Below are positions 1 through 7,030 of a DNA stretch of 14,789 nucleotides, one piece after another. Origin of the DNA: CAZOHN01 sp964579325 (GTDB lineage Bacteria > Pseudomonadota > Alphaproteobacteria > Rhodobacterales > Rhodobacteraceae); NCBI GenBank assembly GCA_964579325.1, contig CAZOHN010000077.1:1-14789 (forward strand), read 5' to 3'. The notes beneath the pieces are model-generated. The model ran no database searches. It was not told the DNA's origin and worked only from the letters and a program-made list of their open reading frames with translations. Within the stretch, counting starts at the first letter, position 1; the number at the start of each line of letters is the position of its first letter. Made by a program: the position numbers and the translations under genes.

Positions 1-217
1 CCTCGACTCCACCAAGCTAACCATTTAAGATGTTGTATTGTAAAAGAAAACCTCTGAATCGCAAGAGAAGCTCCCCCAACTAGCCCCCTTATCGCTGAAG
101 CAGCGGCTGTGCACCACACCGACATTTCGGGTGGCTGAAGTGTGAAGTCCGCAGACATGGTTTCACCGGCCCGGTGACGTGGGCTCCCGCCATTGATGGC
201 GAGGGGAGGGTTGTGGA
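1..217. other. Left-edge region with no gene recognised
   Basis: I recognise no gene here. The first 70 or so bases are clearly AT-richer than everything to the right, which suggests a different origin from the catabolic cluster. The rest leads into the IS481 remnant and may include its degraded upstream part. No convincing coding frame, tRNA or promoter was seen. Confidence 0.4.
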
Positions 218-382
218 ATGACGCCGACGGCGCGGCTGATTTGGGTCACGACCTACGATCAGACGGGGGACGCAGGGCTGACATGACGGCGGTGCGGAGT
301 GTCTCGGCCGACACTGAGGAAATGGTGGCGGCGCTACCAGAGCGAGGGTGAGTCCGGTTTGCGCGACCGGAGCCGTCGACCT
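218..382 (+). pseudogene. IS481-type transposase, N-terminal remnant
   Basis: Read from ATG 218, the frame gives an N-terminal transposase helix-turn-helix region: MTPTARLIWV, then TYDQTGDAGLT, an in-frame TGA at 284-286, then RRCGVSRPTLRKWWRRYQSE and GESGLRDRSRRP. From memory of the family, many IS481-type proteins begin with a region of this pattern (an ARLxWV stretch, then GNAGxxCRRCGISRPTLRKWxxRY, then GLxxRSRRP). The stop occupies the place of a usual Cys codon, so TGC to TGA is the simplest explanation. Homology ends at 382, directly before another stop. The whole DDE catalytic domain is missing, so this is a dead fragment. It runs into the oppositely oriented IS5 remnant at a GTCGAC hexamer (375-380). 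Confidence 0.72.
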
Positions 383-642
383 TGATCTCCGTGTTGTCGA
401 CCAGCAGGTGCAGCGGCCCGTTGAACCGCGGCAGGGGATGTTCACCTTCATGGTCAGGCAGGTCTGGATCGCGGCATCGCCGTAGTCGGGCTGCCGCCCG
501 CGCTTGCCGGTTGGCGCGGCTTCCCAGGTCAGGGCCGGTTCGAACCAGATCGACAGCGAGGCCGCGTAGCAGCACGCTCGAGCGCTTCGCTATGGGCTGG
601 CCAGTTCCCGGTCTTGTAACCCGGGAGTGTCGGTCCGCTCAT
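375..642 (-). pseudogene. IS5-family transposase, 5' remnant with internal deletion and frameshifts
   Basis: On the minus strand from ATG 642 the protein begins MSGPTLPGYKTGNWPAHSEA. After a frameshift it continues as SLSIWFEPALTWEAAPTGKR, GRQPDYGDAAIQTCLTMKV, NIPCRGSTG. A second frameshift is then needed to reach PLHLLVDNTEIKVDG. These blocks match the start of IS5-family DDE transposases (KTTNWPAYNEAL, GSLTIWFDP, TGKRGRQPxYSDAAIQTCLTMKV, KVNIPYRGSxGPLHLLxDSTGIKV) as I remember them. The family normally has roughly 45-55 residues between TMKV and KVNIPYRG; here the two blocks are fused, so an internal stretch is deleted. The visible 'LLVDNTEIKV' would carry the first catalytic Asp. Everything after it is lost at the junction with the IS481 remnant. 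It cannot encode a working transposase. Confidence 0.78.
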
Positions 643-687
643 GCCACCCAGCTACCACTCTGAGTGCACAAGATGAATCCCTTGCCG

Positions 688-705
688 GATTTGTGCAATA
701 GAGCC
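688..705 (-). repeat. Probable terminal inverted repeat of the IS5-family remnant
   Basis: On the minus strand this reads GGCTCTATTGCACAAATC, resembling the GGCT(T/C)TGTTG-type ends of IS5/IS903-like elements. It lies 45 bp beyond the transposase start codon, the expected spacing for an outer end. The partner repeat is absent because the other end of the element is gone, so no target duplication can be assigned. The end lies 29 bp from the regulator's stop codon, so the element sits just downstream of the catabolic operon without breaking it. Confidence 0.55.
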
Positions 706-734
706 GCGATCAGGTACTACTTCAGCGAGGCCGT

Positions 735-1631
735 CTACCGCTTCGTGACGACGGGAATTCGCGGGGCTTCCGAATTCCGTTGCAGCCTCGCGGCGACGCT
801 GACCATCAGAGCTTGTGCAAGGCACATCGGCGCCGCGAGAGAGCGTGAGAAGGTATAGTCGTGTTCGGGGACGGCGAAGAATATCTGCGCCGATTTCATC
901 AGCGGTGACAGCGAACTGTCGGAGATCGCGATGACGGGTATGTCTGCTTTCGCGGCCTCTTCGACAATGTTCACGACTTCAGTGGCGTAGAAGCGGAAGG
1001 ACACGGCGATCAGGACGTCCGAAGGCTTCATCGTGCGTGCCATGTGGGTTGCCAGCCCACCGCTTGCATCGAGCAACACACATCGCTTGCCGAGCATGGT
1101 CAGAATGTAGCGCATGAGATTGACGACCGGTTCGGAGCGCAGCTGGCCGACAAGGTAAAGCGTTTCCGCGGCTGCAATCGTGTTGCTGGCGCGGGCGATG
1201 TCCGCAGCGCTGGTGGTGTCCATCAGGTCCTGCAAGGACGCGACATCACGAACCACAAGGTCACGGAGAAAGCCGAGTTCGGACCGATCCTCGCGCAGCT
1301 CAAGTTCCCCTTCCAGGGCCTTCTTGCGCGCCTCGAAGCCAGGCGCGGCAGTCGTCAGTCGCTTCTGGAACAGCACCTGAAGTTTCTTGAAGCCACTGTA
1401 GCCGAGCGATTGTGCGAAGCGCACGAAGCTCGAGGCATGAATGCCGCACCGGGCTGCAACGGCGTTGACGGAGTGAACCGCCACCTCGTTGGGGTGCTGG
1501 GTCAGATATTCCGAGATCCTCTGGTAGGTCTTGCTCATCTGACCGTGCCGTTCATGGATCAGGCGGATGAGATCCTCGTAGTTCTCGGGGGGCGATTCGG
1601 CCGCGGAGTCGATCTTGTCGCCGCTTGCCAT
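735..1631 (-). CDS. RpiR/MurR-family transcriptional regulator
   Basis: This 298-residue protein has the two-domain layout of RpiR regulators. An N-terminal helix-turn-helix domain spans roughly residues 18-92, with the recognition region AVAARCGIHASSFVRFAQSL near 58-77 and the GYSGFKKLQ motif following it. A C-terminal SIS sugar-phosphate/isomerase-like domain covers about 140-280, including LYLVGQLRSEP near 158-168 and the VLIAVSFRFYATEVVNI stretch near 206-222. In alphaproteobacteria, regulators of this family commonly control inositol (IolR) and other sugar operons, usually as repressors relieved by a pathway intermediate. Here it is the last gene of the minus-strand operon, 12 bp after the preceding oxidoreductase, so it is probably expressed with the genes it regulates. 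A GGGAG sequence precedes ATG 1631. Its target is probably the divergent region at 6975-7073, which is inference. Confidence 0.9.
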   Translation of the reverse strand: MASGDKIDSAAESPPENYEDLIRLIHERHGQMSKTYQRISEYLTQHPNEVAVHSVNAVAARCGIHASSFVRFAQSLGYSGFKKLQVLFQKRLTTAAPGFEARKKALEGELELREDRSELGFLRDLVVRDVASLQDLMDTTSAADIARASNTIAAAETLYLVGQLRSEPVVNLMRYILTMLGKRCVLLDASGGLATHMARTMKPSDVLIAVSFRFYATEVVNIVEEAAKADIPVIAISDSSLSPLMKSAQIFFAVPEHDYTFSRSLAAPMCLAQALMVSVAARLQRNSEAPRIPVVTKR

Positions 1632-1643
1632 GACCGGGACTCC

Positions 1644-2762
1644 CTATGTGACCGTGATCCAGCACCGGTCGCGCGACGAGCGCTGGATCGTCTCGACGAG
1701 CGACTGGATACGCAAGCCGGCGCGAAAGTTGAACGGCTCGTCGATTTCACCGGCGATAGACCGGACGAAGTCCGCAACCTCGATGGTCTTGAGGTCGTTG
1801 AAGCCAATCTGGTGGCCAGGCGCCACGATGAAGGAACCGTATGGCGCGTGTGCCGGTCCGGCCTCGATCCGGCGGAAGCCCTGGCGGCCAACCCCGTCAC
1901 GCGCGTTGAAGAAATGCAGCTCGTTCAACCTTTCACCATTGAACACCAACGCGCCGTTCGAGCCGTAGATCTCGAAGTCGTGCTGCATCTTGCGTCCGGT
2001 GGAGATCCAGTTCCCCTCGATCGAACCGGTTGCGCCATTCTCGAAACGCAGGAACGCGCGCCCGATGTCGTCGACTTCGACAGGTCGGCGGCCACCTCGG
2101 CCATCAGGACGTTCGGCAATCATTGTCACGCAGTCGCCCATGACCTCGGCGATCGGCCCGAGCAGGAACTCGGCCGTGGCGAGCGCATGGCTGCCGAGGT
2201 CTGCGAGTGCGCCGCCGCCAGCGGGGTCGTGCCGGAAGGTGAAGGGGCCGGTCTCGTCGGCCATGTAGTCTTCTGCGTGCAACCCCCTGTAACCGCGGAT
2301 TTCGCCGAGTTCTCCGGCTTCGATCATTTCCCTCGCAAGACGGAACATCGGGTTACAGAGGTAGTTGAAGCCGACCTGGGTCTTTACGCCAGCGGCCTCG
2401 GCGGCTTCCGCCATCTCGCGGGCGTCCTCCCCAAGTGGCGCAAGCGGCTTCTCGCAATAGACATGCTTTCCCGCTGCGACGGCTGCGAGCGACATTTTCT
2501 TGTGAAGGGCGTTCGGCACCGTGACCGAGACGACATCAATCCCCGGATCGTTGACAATGTCGCGCCAGTCGCCGGTCGCGTTCTCGAAGCCGTAGGCGCG
2601 TGCCGCCCGCTCGGCGGACTCCTGCGTCGCGTCAGCGACGGTCGCAAGCACGAGGCCTCTTGGCAGGTCGAACGTTCTCGGCGCGGCGGAGTAGCCGAAG
2701 GCATGCGCCTTGCCCATGAAGCCGGTGCCGATCAGGCCCACACGCAGGTCAGGTTTCGGCAC
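1644..2762 (-). CDS. Gfo/Idh/MocA-family oxidoreductase
   Basis: NAD(P)-dependent sugar or cyclitol dehydrogenase of the Gfo/Idh/MocA family; about 372 residues, usual for the family. The N-terminal Rossmann motif is GLIGTGFMGKAHAFGY (dinucleotide loop GTGFMG near residues 12-17). The CEKP motif carries the conserved lysine near residue 105. The catalytic Asp/His pair lies in ADLGSHALA (about D188 and H192). The C-terminal sheet domain ends in RSSRDRCWITVT. No ATG is available at the start. I chose GTG 2762 because AGGAG lies 10 bases upstream; TTG 2768 is also possible but only 4 bases from AGGAG. Either start overlaps the end of the upstream hydroxyacid dehydrogenase gene (by 14 or 20 bases), so the two are translationally coupled. 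It is a paralogue, not a duplicate, of the IolG-type enzyme at 5967. The substrate is unknown; a scyllo- or chiro-inositol, inosose or sugar-acid hydroxyl would fit the context. Confidence 0.88.
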   Translation of the reverse strand: MPKPDLRVGLIGTGFMGKAHAFGYSAAPRTFDLPRGLVLATVADATQESAERAARAYGFENATGDWRDIVNDPGIDVVSVTVPNALHKKMSLAAVAAGKHVYCEKPLAPLGEDAREMAEAAEAAGVKTQVGFNYLCNPMFRLAREMIEAGELGEIRGYRGLHAEDYMADETGPFTFRHDPAGGGALADLGSHALATAEFLLGPIAEVMGDCVTMIAERPDGRGGRRPVEVDDIGRAFLRFENGATGSIEGNWISTGRKMQHDFEIYGSNGALVFNGERLNELHFFNARDGVGRQGFRRIEAGPAHAPYGSFIVAPGHQIGFNDLKTIEVADFVRSIAGEIDEPFNFRAGLRIQSLVETIQRSSRDRCWITVT

Positions 2763-3720
2763 GGGCAAGTTGCTCCTGGTTGACGATCAGGGCGGTTTCG
2801 ATGCTTCCATCGAAGAAATCGAGGATGTTCTGTGCCGCACCGAGGGCCATGCGTTTGGCCGCGCCCTCGGTCAGGCCGGCGATATGCGGCGACAGGATCA
2901 CCTGGTCGTAGCGGGCGAGCGGATGCTCGGCGGGAAGGGGTTCGGTCTCGAACACATCGAGCCCGGCCGCGCCGACCTTACCCGACTCCAGCGCCTCGAC
3001 CAGCGCAGCCTCGTCGACGACGCCGCCGCGCGCCGTGTTCACGATGACGATGCCGTGCTTTGCTGCGGCAAGCTCCGCCCGGCCGATGAGGGGCTCTTCG
3101 CCGCCCGGGACACTGACCGAGACGATATCGGCCCATGCGAGGGCCTGAGCGAGGTCGGAAACGGGCTTCGCCGAGCCTTCGGGCCAGCGTTGTTTCGGCA
3201 GGAAGGGGTCATAGGCGCGTATCGATAACCCGAACCCGGCCATCATACCGGCGATGTGACGGCCGATGCGGCCATAGCCGATCTGCAACAGGTTCCGCCC
3301 ATGAAGATCCTCGGATTCCAGCACGTTGCGCCATTCCCAGGGGCCGCTCCGCACCGCCCTGTCGGCCCGCAGCGCGCGTTTCGATGCGGCGAGGATCAGC
3401 ATGCAGGCATGTTCGGCGACCGAGGTCGAGTTGACGTCGCCACATACCGCCAGAGCTATCCCACGGGCGCTCAGTGCCTTCACATCTACCGCGTCGTACC
3501 CCACACCGTGGCGCGATACGACTCTGAGTTGTCGTGCCTTCGTCACCGTCGCGGCCGACATAGGCTGCGTCCGGAGCAGTACCGCGTCTGCCTCCGAGAC
3601 ATGCGCTGCAAGGCTCGCCTCCGAGGTCTCTTCAAGGTATCGCACCGTGAACCCGGGTGCCCCATCCAGCAAGGCACGACCGGATGGATGCAGCGGACCG
3701 GCAACGAGAACGTGTGGCAT
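2749..3720 (-). CDS. D-isomer-specific 2-hydroxyacid dehydrogenase
   Basis: This 323-residue protein interconverts a D-2-hydroxy acid and its 2-keto acid using NAD(P)H. The NAD-binding motif is LLQIGYGRIGRHIAG (GYGRIG about residues 148-153), and an Asp near 171 (AYDPF) at the end of the second strand favours NAD(H). The catalytic triad is complete: R231 in NTARGGVVDE, E260 in DVFETEPLP and H279 in SPHIAGLTEGA. Family members reduce glyoxylate, hydroxypyruvate, phosphoglycerate-related or branched keto acids, and the sequence alone does not decide which. Its ATG overlaps the aldolase stop codon (TGATG at 3718-3722). Since HpaI-type aldolases release pyruvate-like keto acids, reduction of hydroxypyruvate to D-glycerate, or oxidation of a sugar acid at C2 before cleavage, are the roles that fit best. 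Both are inference. Confidence 0.9.
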   Translation of the reverse strand: MPHVLVAGPLHPSGRALLDGAPGFTVRYLEETSEASLAAHVSEADAVLLRTQPMSAATVTKARQLRVVSRHGVGYDAVDVKALSARGIALAVCGDVNSTSVAEHACMLILAASKRALRADRAVRSGPWEWRNVLESEDLHGRNLLQIGYGRIGRHIAGMMAGFGLSIRAYDPFLPKQRWPEGSAKPVSDLAQALAWADIVSVSVPGGEEPLIGRAELAAAKHGIVIVNTARGGVVDEAALVEALESGKVGAAGLDVFETEPLPAEHPLARYDQVILSPHIAGLTEGAAKRMALGAAQNILDFFDGSIETALIVNQEQLARAET

Positions 3721-4526
3721 CAGTAAGCTCCTGCGATGCCTGCGATATTGGGAGCGCCCGTGAGTTCGCGGAAACGTCGGACACTTGCGCCTGCGGCGGC
3801 GGCGAGAAGGCGGGCATCGCCCCCAACGGTCGTCAGACTGTAGCCCCAGCCGATCGCCTTCGCGGCGTACTCCGGCGTGCCGCAGTGCAGGCAGGCCCTG
3901 ATCCCGTAGCCGGCGCAGACCTTGGCGATGTGCTGGATCAACGCGACCATCTCGGGCTCCTCCCGGTCGAAGCCGGGTGGCAGGCGTCCGCCCTGCGTGC
4001 CGAGCGTCAGGTCGGCTGGCCCGACGTAGATGCCGTCCAGCCCCGGCGTCGCGGCAATCGCTTCGAGGTTCTCCACCCCTTCCGCGGTTTCAATCATCGC
4101 GAGGGCCACGATCTCGTCGTTCATCGCTACGCCGTAGCCGGGCATCGCGAATCCGGCCCGCGTGGGCCCGAAGCTCCGTTGCCCAACCGGCGGATAGCGC
4201 AGGTAGCTGACGAATTCCGCGGCCTGCTCTGCGGTGCCGATCATCGGGCAGATCACGTTGAGCGCGCCGGCGTCGAGGGACTTCATGATCGCGCCGGGGT
4301 CGAGCCAAGGAACCCGGGCGCCAAGCGCGACACCCGAGGCACGCATTGCCTGGAACATCGGCAGCAGGCTGGAGTAGTCGAGCGCTCCGTGCTGCACGTC
4401 GACGGTGATCGCGTCGTATCCCTGCGCGGCCATGATCTCGGCCGTGAACGGACTGCCGATGGACAGCCAGCCATGCAGAACCGGTTTGCCTTCGGACCAG
4501 AGCTGCCTCACCTTGTTGCGGAACAT
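3720..4526 (-). CDS. HpcH/HpaI-family class II aldolase
   Basis: This 268-residue metal-dependent aldolase belongs to the HpaI / 2-keto-3-deoxy-sugar-acid aldolase family, which splits 4-hydroxy-2-keto acids into pyruvate (or hydroxypyruvate) and an aldehyde. Family landmarks are present: VDVQHGALDY with the catalytic-region His at 46, the substrate-binding Arg at 71 in GARVPWLDP, a metal-ligand Glu at 146 in MIETAEGVENL and a metal-ligand Asp at 172 in VGPADLTLGTQ. ATG 4526 is preceded by a GAGGT ribosome site and lies 10 bp after the aldehyde dehydrogenase stop. It takes the position that a phosphorylated-substrate aldolase (IolJ) has in classical inositol operons, yet it is from a different fold family and needs no phosphate. 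The actual aldehyde product is unknown; malonate semialdehyde, glycolaldehyde and lactaldehyde are candidates. Confidence 0.92.
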   Translation of the reverse strand: MFRNKVRQLWSEGKPVLHGWLSIGSPFTAEIMAAQGYDAITVDVQHGALDYSSLLPMFQAMRASGVALGARVPWLDPGAIMKSLDAGALNVICPMIGTAEQAAEFVSYLRYPPVGQRSFGPTRAGFAMPGYGVAMNDEIVALAMIETAEGVENLEAIAATPGLDGIYVGPADLTLGTQGGRLPPGFDREEPEMVALIQHIAKVCAGYGIRACLHCGTPEYAAKAIGWGYSLTTVGGDARLLAAAAGASVRRFRELTGAPNIAGIAGAY

Positions 4527-4536
4527 GCCTGCGACC

Positions 4537-5967
4537 TCAGAACACGATCTGTGCGAGTTTGGTGTCTAGGTAGCCCTCGATACCCTCGCTGCCGCCCTCG
4601 CGCCCCATGCCGGAGTGATTGGTCCCGCCGAAAGGCGCCTCGGAGGCCGCGAGCGCAAAGGAGTTGATTCCGACCATTCCCGCCTTCAGTGCGGCGACCG
4701 CCCGGCGGGCGCGGTTCGGGGACCGGGTGAAGGCGTAAGCCGACAGGCCCAATGGGCTGGCATTCGCGCGCTCCAGCACTTCGTCGTCATCGCCGAAAGG
4801 CGTGATCGCCGCGACCGGGCCGAAGTTTTCTTCGGCAAAGACGGTCATCTGGTCGTCGACCCCAGTCAGGACGGTCGGCTCATAGAAGTGCCCGGCGTTG
4901 AACCCGGGCGCGCGCTTTCCCCCGAGCGCCATCTTGGCGCCGGCCTTGACGGCATCCTGCACCACCGCGTCGATCTCCTTCAGACGACGCGCGCTGATCA
5001 GCGGCCCCATGGTTGTCGCGTCGTCCAGTCCGTCGCCTAGCCGGATCGCCGAGGCGCGTTTCACGAAGCCGTCGACGAAAGCGTCGTGAAGGCTCTCGTG
5101 GATGAAGAAGCGGTCGGGGGTCACGCAGACCTGTCCGCAATTGGCGTACTTCGTGGGCACCGCCACATCCAGCGCCGCCTCGAGATCGGCATCGTCGAAC
5201 ACGATCAGCGGCGCGTTGCCGCCAAGTTCCATCGACACCTTCTTCACCGTGTCCGCAGCATCACGGATCATCTGCTGGCCGACGCGTGTCGAGCCGGTGA
5301 GCGAGACCTTGCGGACGCGCGTGTCAGCCATGACCGGACCATAGGTGTCGCCGGTCGCGCCAACGACAAGGTTAACCGCGCCTTCGGGCAACCCGCCCGA
5401 CCGGATGCAGTCGATGATGATCATCGCCACTCCGGGCGTCTGCGAGGAAGGCCGCAGGACCACCGGGCAACCGGCGGCAAGGGCCGGCGCCAGCTTTCGG
5501 GCCGGCAGAGCGGCAGGGAAGTTCCAGGCGGTAAACGCGCCGACAACGCCGACTGCCTCGCGGCTGACTTCGAAGCGCCCGCCGGGCACACGGCTGTCAA
5601 CGATCCGGCCATGGATCCGCCGTGCCTCCTCGGCGTACCAGCGGAACTGGTCGCAGGCGAGGCCCCATTCCCGGCCCGACTGCACCAGAGGCTTTCCAGT
5701 CTCGGTCGAAATCATTCGAACGGCCTCGCCCGCGCGGCGCCGCATCTCGTCGGCCACCTTGTGCAGGGCGTCGGCGCGCCCGAAGCCGCCCATGTCCGCG
5801 AGCGGTCCGAGGGCGCCCGCCGCGGCCTCGATCGCCGCTTCGGTATCGCCGGGCCCGGCAACAGCGACTTCACCGACAGGTTTCTCGGTGACCGGTGACA
5901 GCACCTCGGCAGTCCCGCTGCCGCGCGCCCAACTGCCGCCGATGAAGAGTCCGAAGCCGTCGTACAT
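4537..5967 (-). CDS. NAD(P)+-dependent aldehyde dehydrogenase (succinate-semialdehyde dehydrogenase-like)
   Basis: This 476-residue aldehyde dehydrogenase is full length. The oxyanion Asn is N149 in AWNFP, the general base is E247 in MELGGNAP, the nucleophile is C281 in NCGQVC, and AEENFGPV holds the cofactor-binding Glu (E380). The cofactor loop reads VLRPSSQTP, where the family usually has V(L/V)KP-[AS]-E: Arg replaces the common Lys, and Ser replaces Glu as in NADP-linked GabD-type enzymes. It is not the CoA-acylating IolA/MmsA type by my reading of its motifs. ATG 5967 overlaps the stop of the upstream dehydrogenase (TGATG). The open frame runs further upstream to 6306, but that part lies inside the iolG gene and lacks family similarity, so I excluded it. 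Likely substrates are the aldehyde released by the neighbouring aldolase or the C1 aldehyde of 5-deoxyglucuronate (inference). Confidence 0.92.
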   Translation of the reverse strand: MYDGFGLFIGGSWARGSGTAEVLSPVTEKPVGEVAVAGPGDTEAAIEAAAGALGPLADMGGFGRADALHKVADEMRRRAGEAVRMISTETGKPLVQSGREWGLACDQFRWYAEEARRIHGRIVDSRVPGGRFEVSREAVGVVGAFTAWNFPAALPARKLAPALAAGCPVVLRPSSQTPGVAMIIIDCIRSGGLPEGAVNLVVGATGDTYGPVMADTRVRKVSLTGSTRVGQQMIRDAADTVKKVSMELGGNAPLIVFDDADLEAALDVAVPTKYANCGQVCVTPDRFFIHESLHDAFVDGFVKRASAIRLGDGLDDATTMGPLISARRLKEIDAVVQDAVKAGAKMALGGKRAPGFNAGHFYEPTVLTGVDDQMTVFAEENFGPVAAITPFGDDDEVLERANASPLGLSAYAFTRSPNRARRAVAALKAGMVGINSFALAASEAPFGGTNHSGMGREGGSEGIEGYLDTKLAQIVF

Positions 5968-6974
5968 CAGCCCACTTCCTCGACTTTTACCATCCGGCCC
6001 TCTCTCGCGGACTTCATCGCAGCCTCGGCGAGGACCAACGCACGGCGACCGTCCTCGAAACTCGGCTGCACAGGCGCACCGTTCACCACGGAGTCGACGA
6101 AGGCGTCTATTTCGGCGTCGAATGCTTCCCGGTAGCGCTCGATGAAAAAGTCCAGATAGGGTTCCGCAGCCTCGACCTGCTTCGCGCCGAACCTGCGCAG
6201 TTCGTTCGGCTTTCGGTTCAGGCTCTGCACCATGCCCGCATCGCCCAGCAGTTCCACACGCTGGTCGTAGCCGTAGGTCGAGGCACGTGACGTGTTGATG
6301 TGGCATTGCTTCCCGCTGGCCGTTCGCATGACGACCATGGTGCTGTCGTAGTCGTCCAACTCGTTCATGAGGGCCGGGTCGATCAGCCGTCCGCCAATGG
6401 CGAACACCTCGGTAGGCTCTTCGTTCAGCATGTAGCGAGCCAGATCGAAGTCATGGATCACCATGTCGCGGAACAGCCCTCCCGCCTCCTCGTAGTAGGA
6501 CCGCGGCGGCATTCCGGGATCGCGCGAGGTGATGATGACCTGATGCAGTTCACCGATTTCTCCGGCAGCGACGGCATTGCGCGCGGCGCGGTGCCCGGGA
6601 TCGAAGCGGCGGTTGAAGCCGATCTGGATCGGCACGCCCTTGTCCGCGACCTTCTCGGCGCATGCGTTCACGCGGGCGAGCGACAGGTCAATCGGCTTTT
6701 CGCACAGCACGGGCTTCCGCGCATTCACGGCCGCCTCGATGAAGTCGGCGTGAGTCGGTGTGGCTGTTGCGACAAGGACCGCATCCACATCGAGAGAGGC
6801 GAAGACATCCTCGGCCGAGGAGAAATTGGTGACGCCGTTCCGCGCGGCCACCTCCTTGGCAGCCGCAGCCTGCACGTCGAAGACACCTGCCAGTGTGGCA
6901 CGCGGATGAGCCGTGATGTTGGCCGCATGCATGCGGCCAATACGCCCGCAGCCAAGAACGGCGATTCTGAGCAT
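5967..6974 (-). CDS. iolG: Inositol 2-dehydrogenase-like oxidoreductase (IolG type)
   Basis: This 335-residue Gfo/Idh/MocA dehydrogenase would oxidise myo-inositol (or an isomer) to 2-keto-myo-inositol with NAD+. The Rossmann motif AVLGCGRIGRMHAANI opens the protein (GCGRIG at 8-13). K93 in LCEKPIDLS, D170 and H174 in FRDMVIHDFDLARYML match the Lys/Asp/His catalytic set of IolG, and GFNRRFDPGH (119-128) is a typical inositol dehydrogenase motif. ATG 6974 was chosen because a GGAGG sits five bases upstream (6980-6984); a longer frame to 7001 runs over the promoter. It is the first gene of the minus-strand operon and reads away from iolD across a shared control region. A closely related activity on scyllo- or D-chiro-inositol, or another pyranose, cannot be excluded. 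Confidence 0.9.
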   Translation of the reverse strand: MLRIAVLGCGRIGRMHAANITAHPRATLAGVFDVQAAAAKEVAARNGVTNFSSAEDVFASLDVDAVLVATATPTHADFIEAAVNARKPVLCEKPIDLSLARVNACAEKVADKGVPIQIGFNRRFDPGHRAARNAVAAGEIGELHQVIITSRDPGMPPRSYYEEAGGLFRDMVIHDFDLARYMLNEEPTEVFAIGGRLIDPALMNELDDYDSTMVVMRTASGKQCHINTSRASTYGYDQRVELLGDAGMVQSLNRKPNELRRFGAKQVEAAEPYLDFFIERYREAFDAEIDAFVDSVVNGAPVQPSFEDGRRALVLAEAAMKSAREGRMVKVEEVG

Positions 6975-6997
6975 ATGATCCTCCACGAGGCCTGTGC

Positions 6998-7011
6998 GCA
7001 ATGATCATTGC
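6998..7011. promoter_or_regulatory. Operator-like perfect palindrome O1
   Basis: GCAATGATCATTGC is a perfect 14-bp inverted repeat between the divergent operons. It covers the proposed -10 of the minus-strand promoter, so a bound protein would block that promoter. The RpiR regulator encoded at 735-1631 is the obvious candidate ligand, but that is inference. Confidence 0.6.
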
Positions 7012-7030
7012 AAATGTGTTGCACTGTCAA
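7001..7030 (-). promoter_or_regulatory. Predicted promoter of the minus-strand operon
   Basis: On the minus strand a perfect sigma-70 -35 (TTGACA, complement of 7025-7030) is followed after 18 bases by GATCAT (complement of 7001-7006), a 4/6 match to TATAAT. Transcription would begin near 6994, giving a leader of about 20 bases before ATG 6974. The -10 is weak and lies inside operator O1. Confidence 0.5.

Noticed and set aside
89..575. Small minus-strand open frames of 109-120 codons as separate genes
   Set aside because: Their recognisable parts are out-of-order pieces of one frameshifted IS5-type transposase, and the rest reads antisense through the IS481 remnant.
664..858. Small 64-codon plus-strand frame at the IS/regulator boundary
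   Set aside because: It begins in the IS5 end and runs antisense into the regulator's 3' end; no ribosome site or family similarity was seen.
1044..2783. 579-codon plus-strand open frame opposite the regulator and oxidoreductase genes
   Set aside because: It is an antisense shadow in a high-GC region. The minus strand has two proteins with clear family motifs here, and the long frame shows no recognisable domain.
5968..6306. 113-codon upstream extension of the aldehyde dehydrogenase frame
   Set aside because: It lies wholly within iolG in another frame, and family similarity begins at the ATG at 5967, which overlaps the iolG stop as a coupled start.
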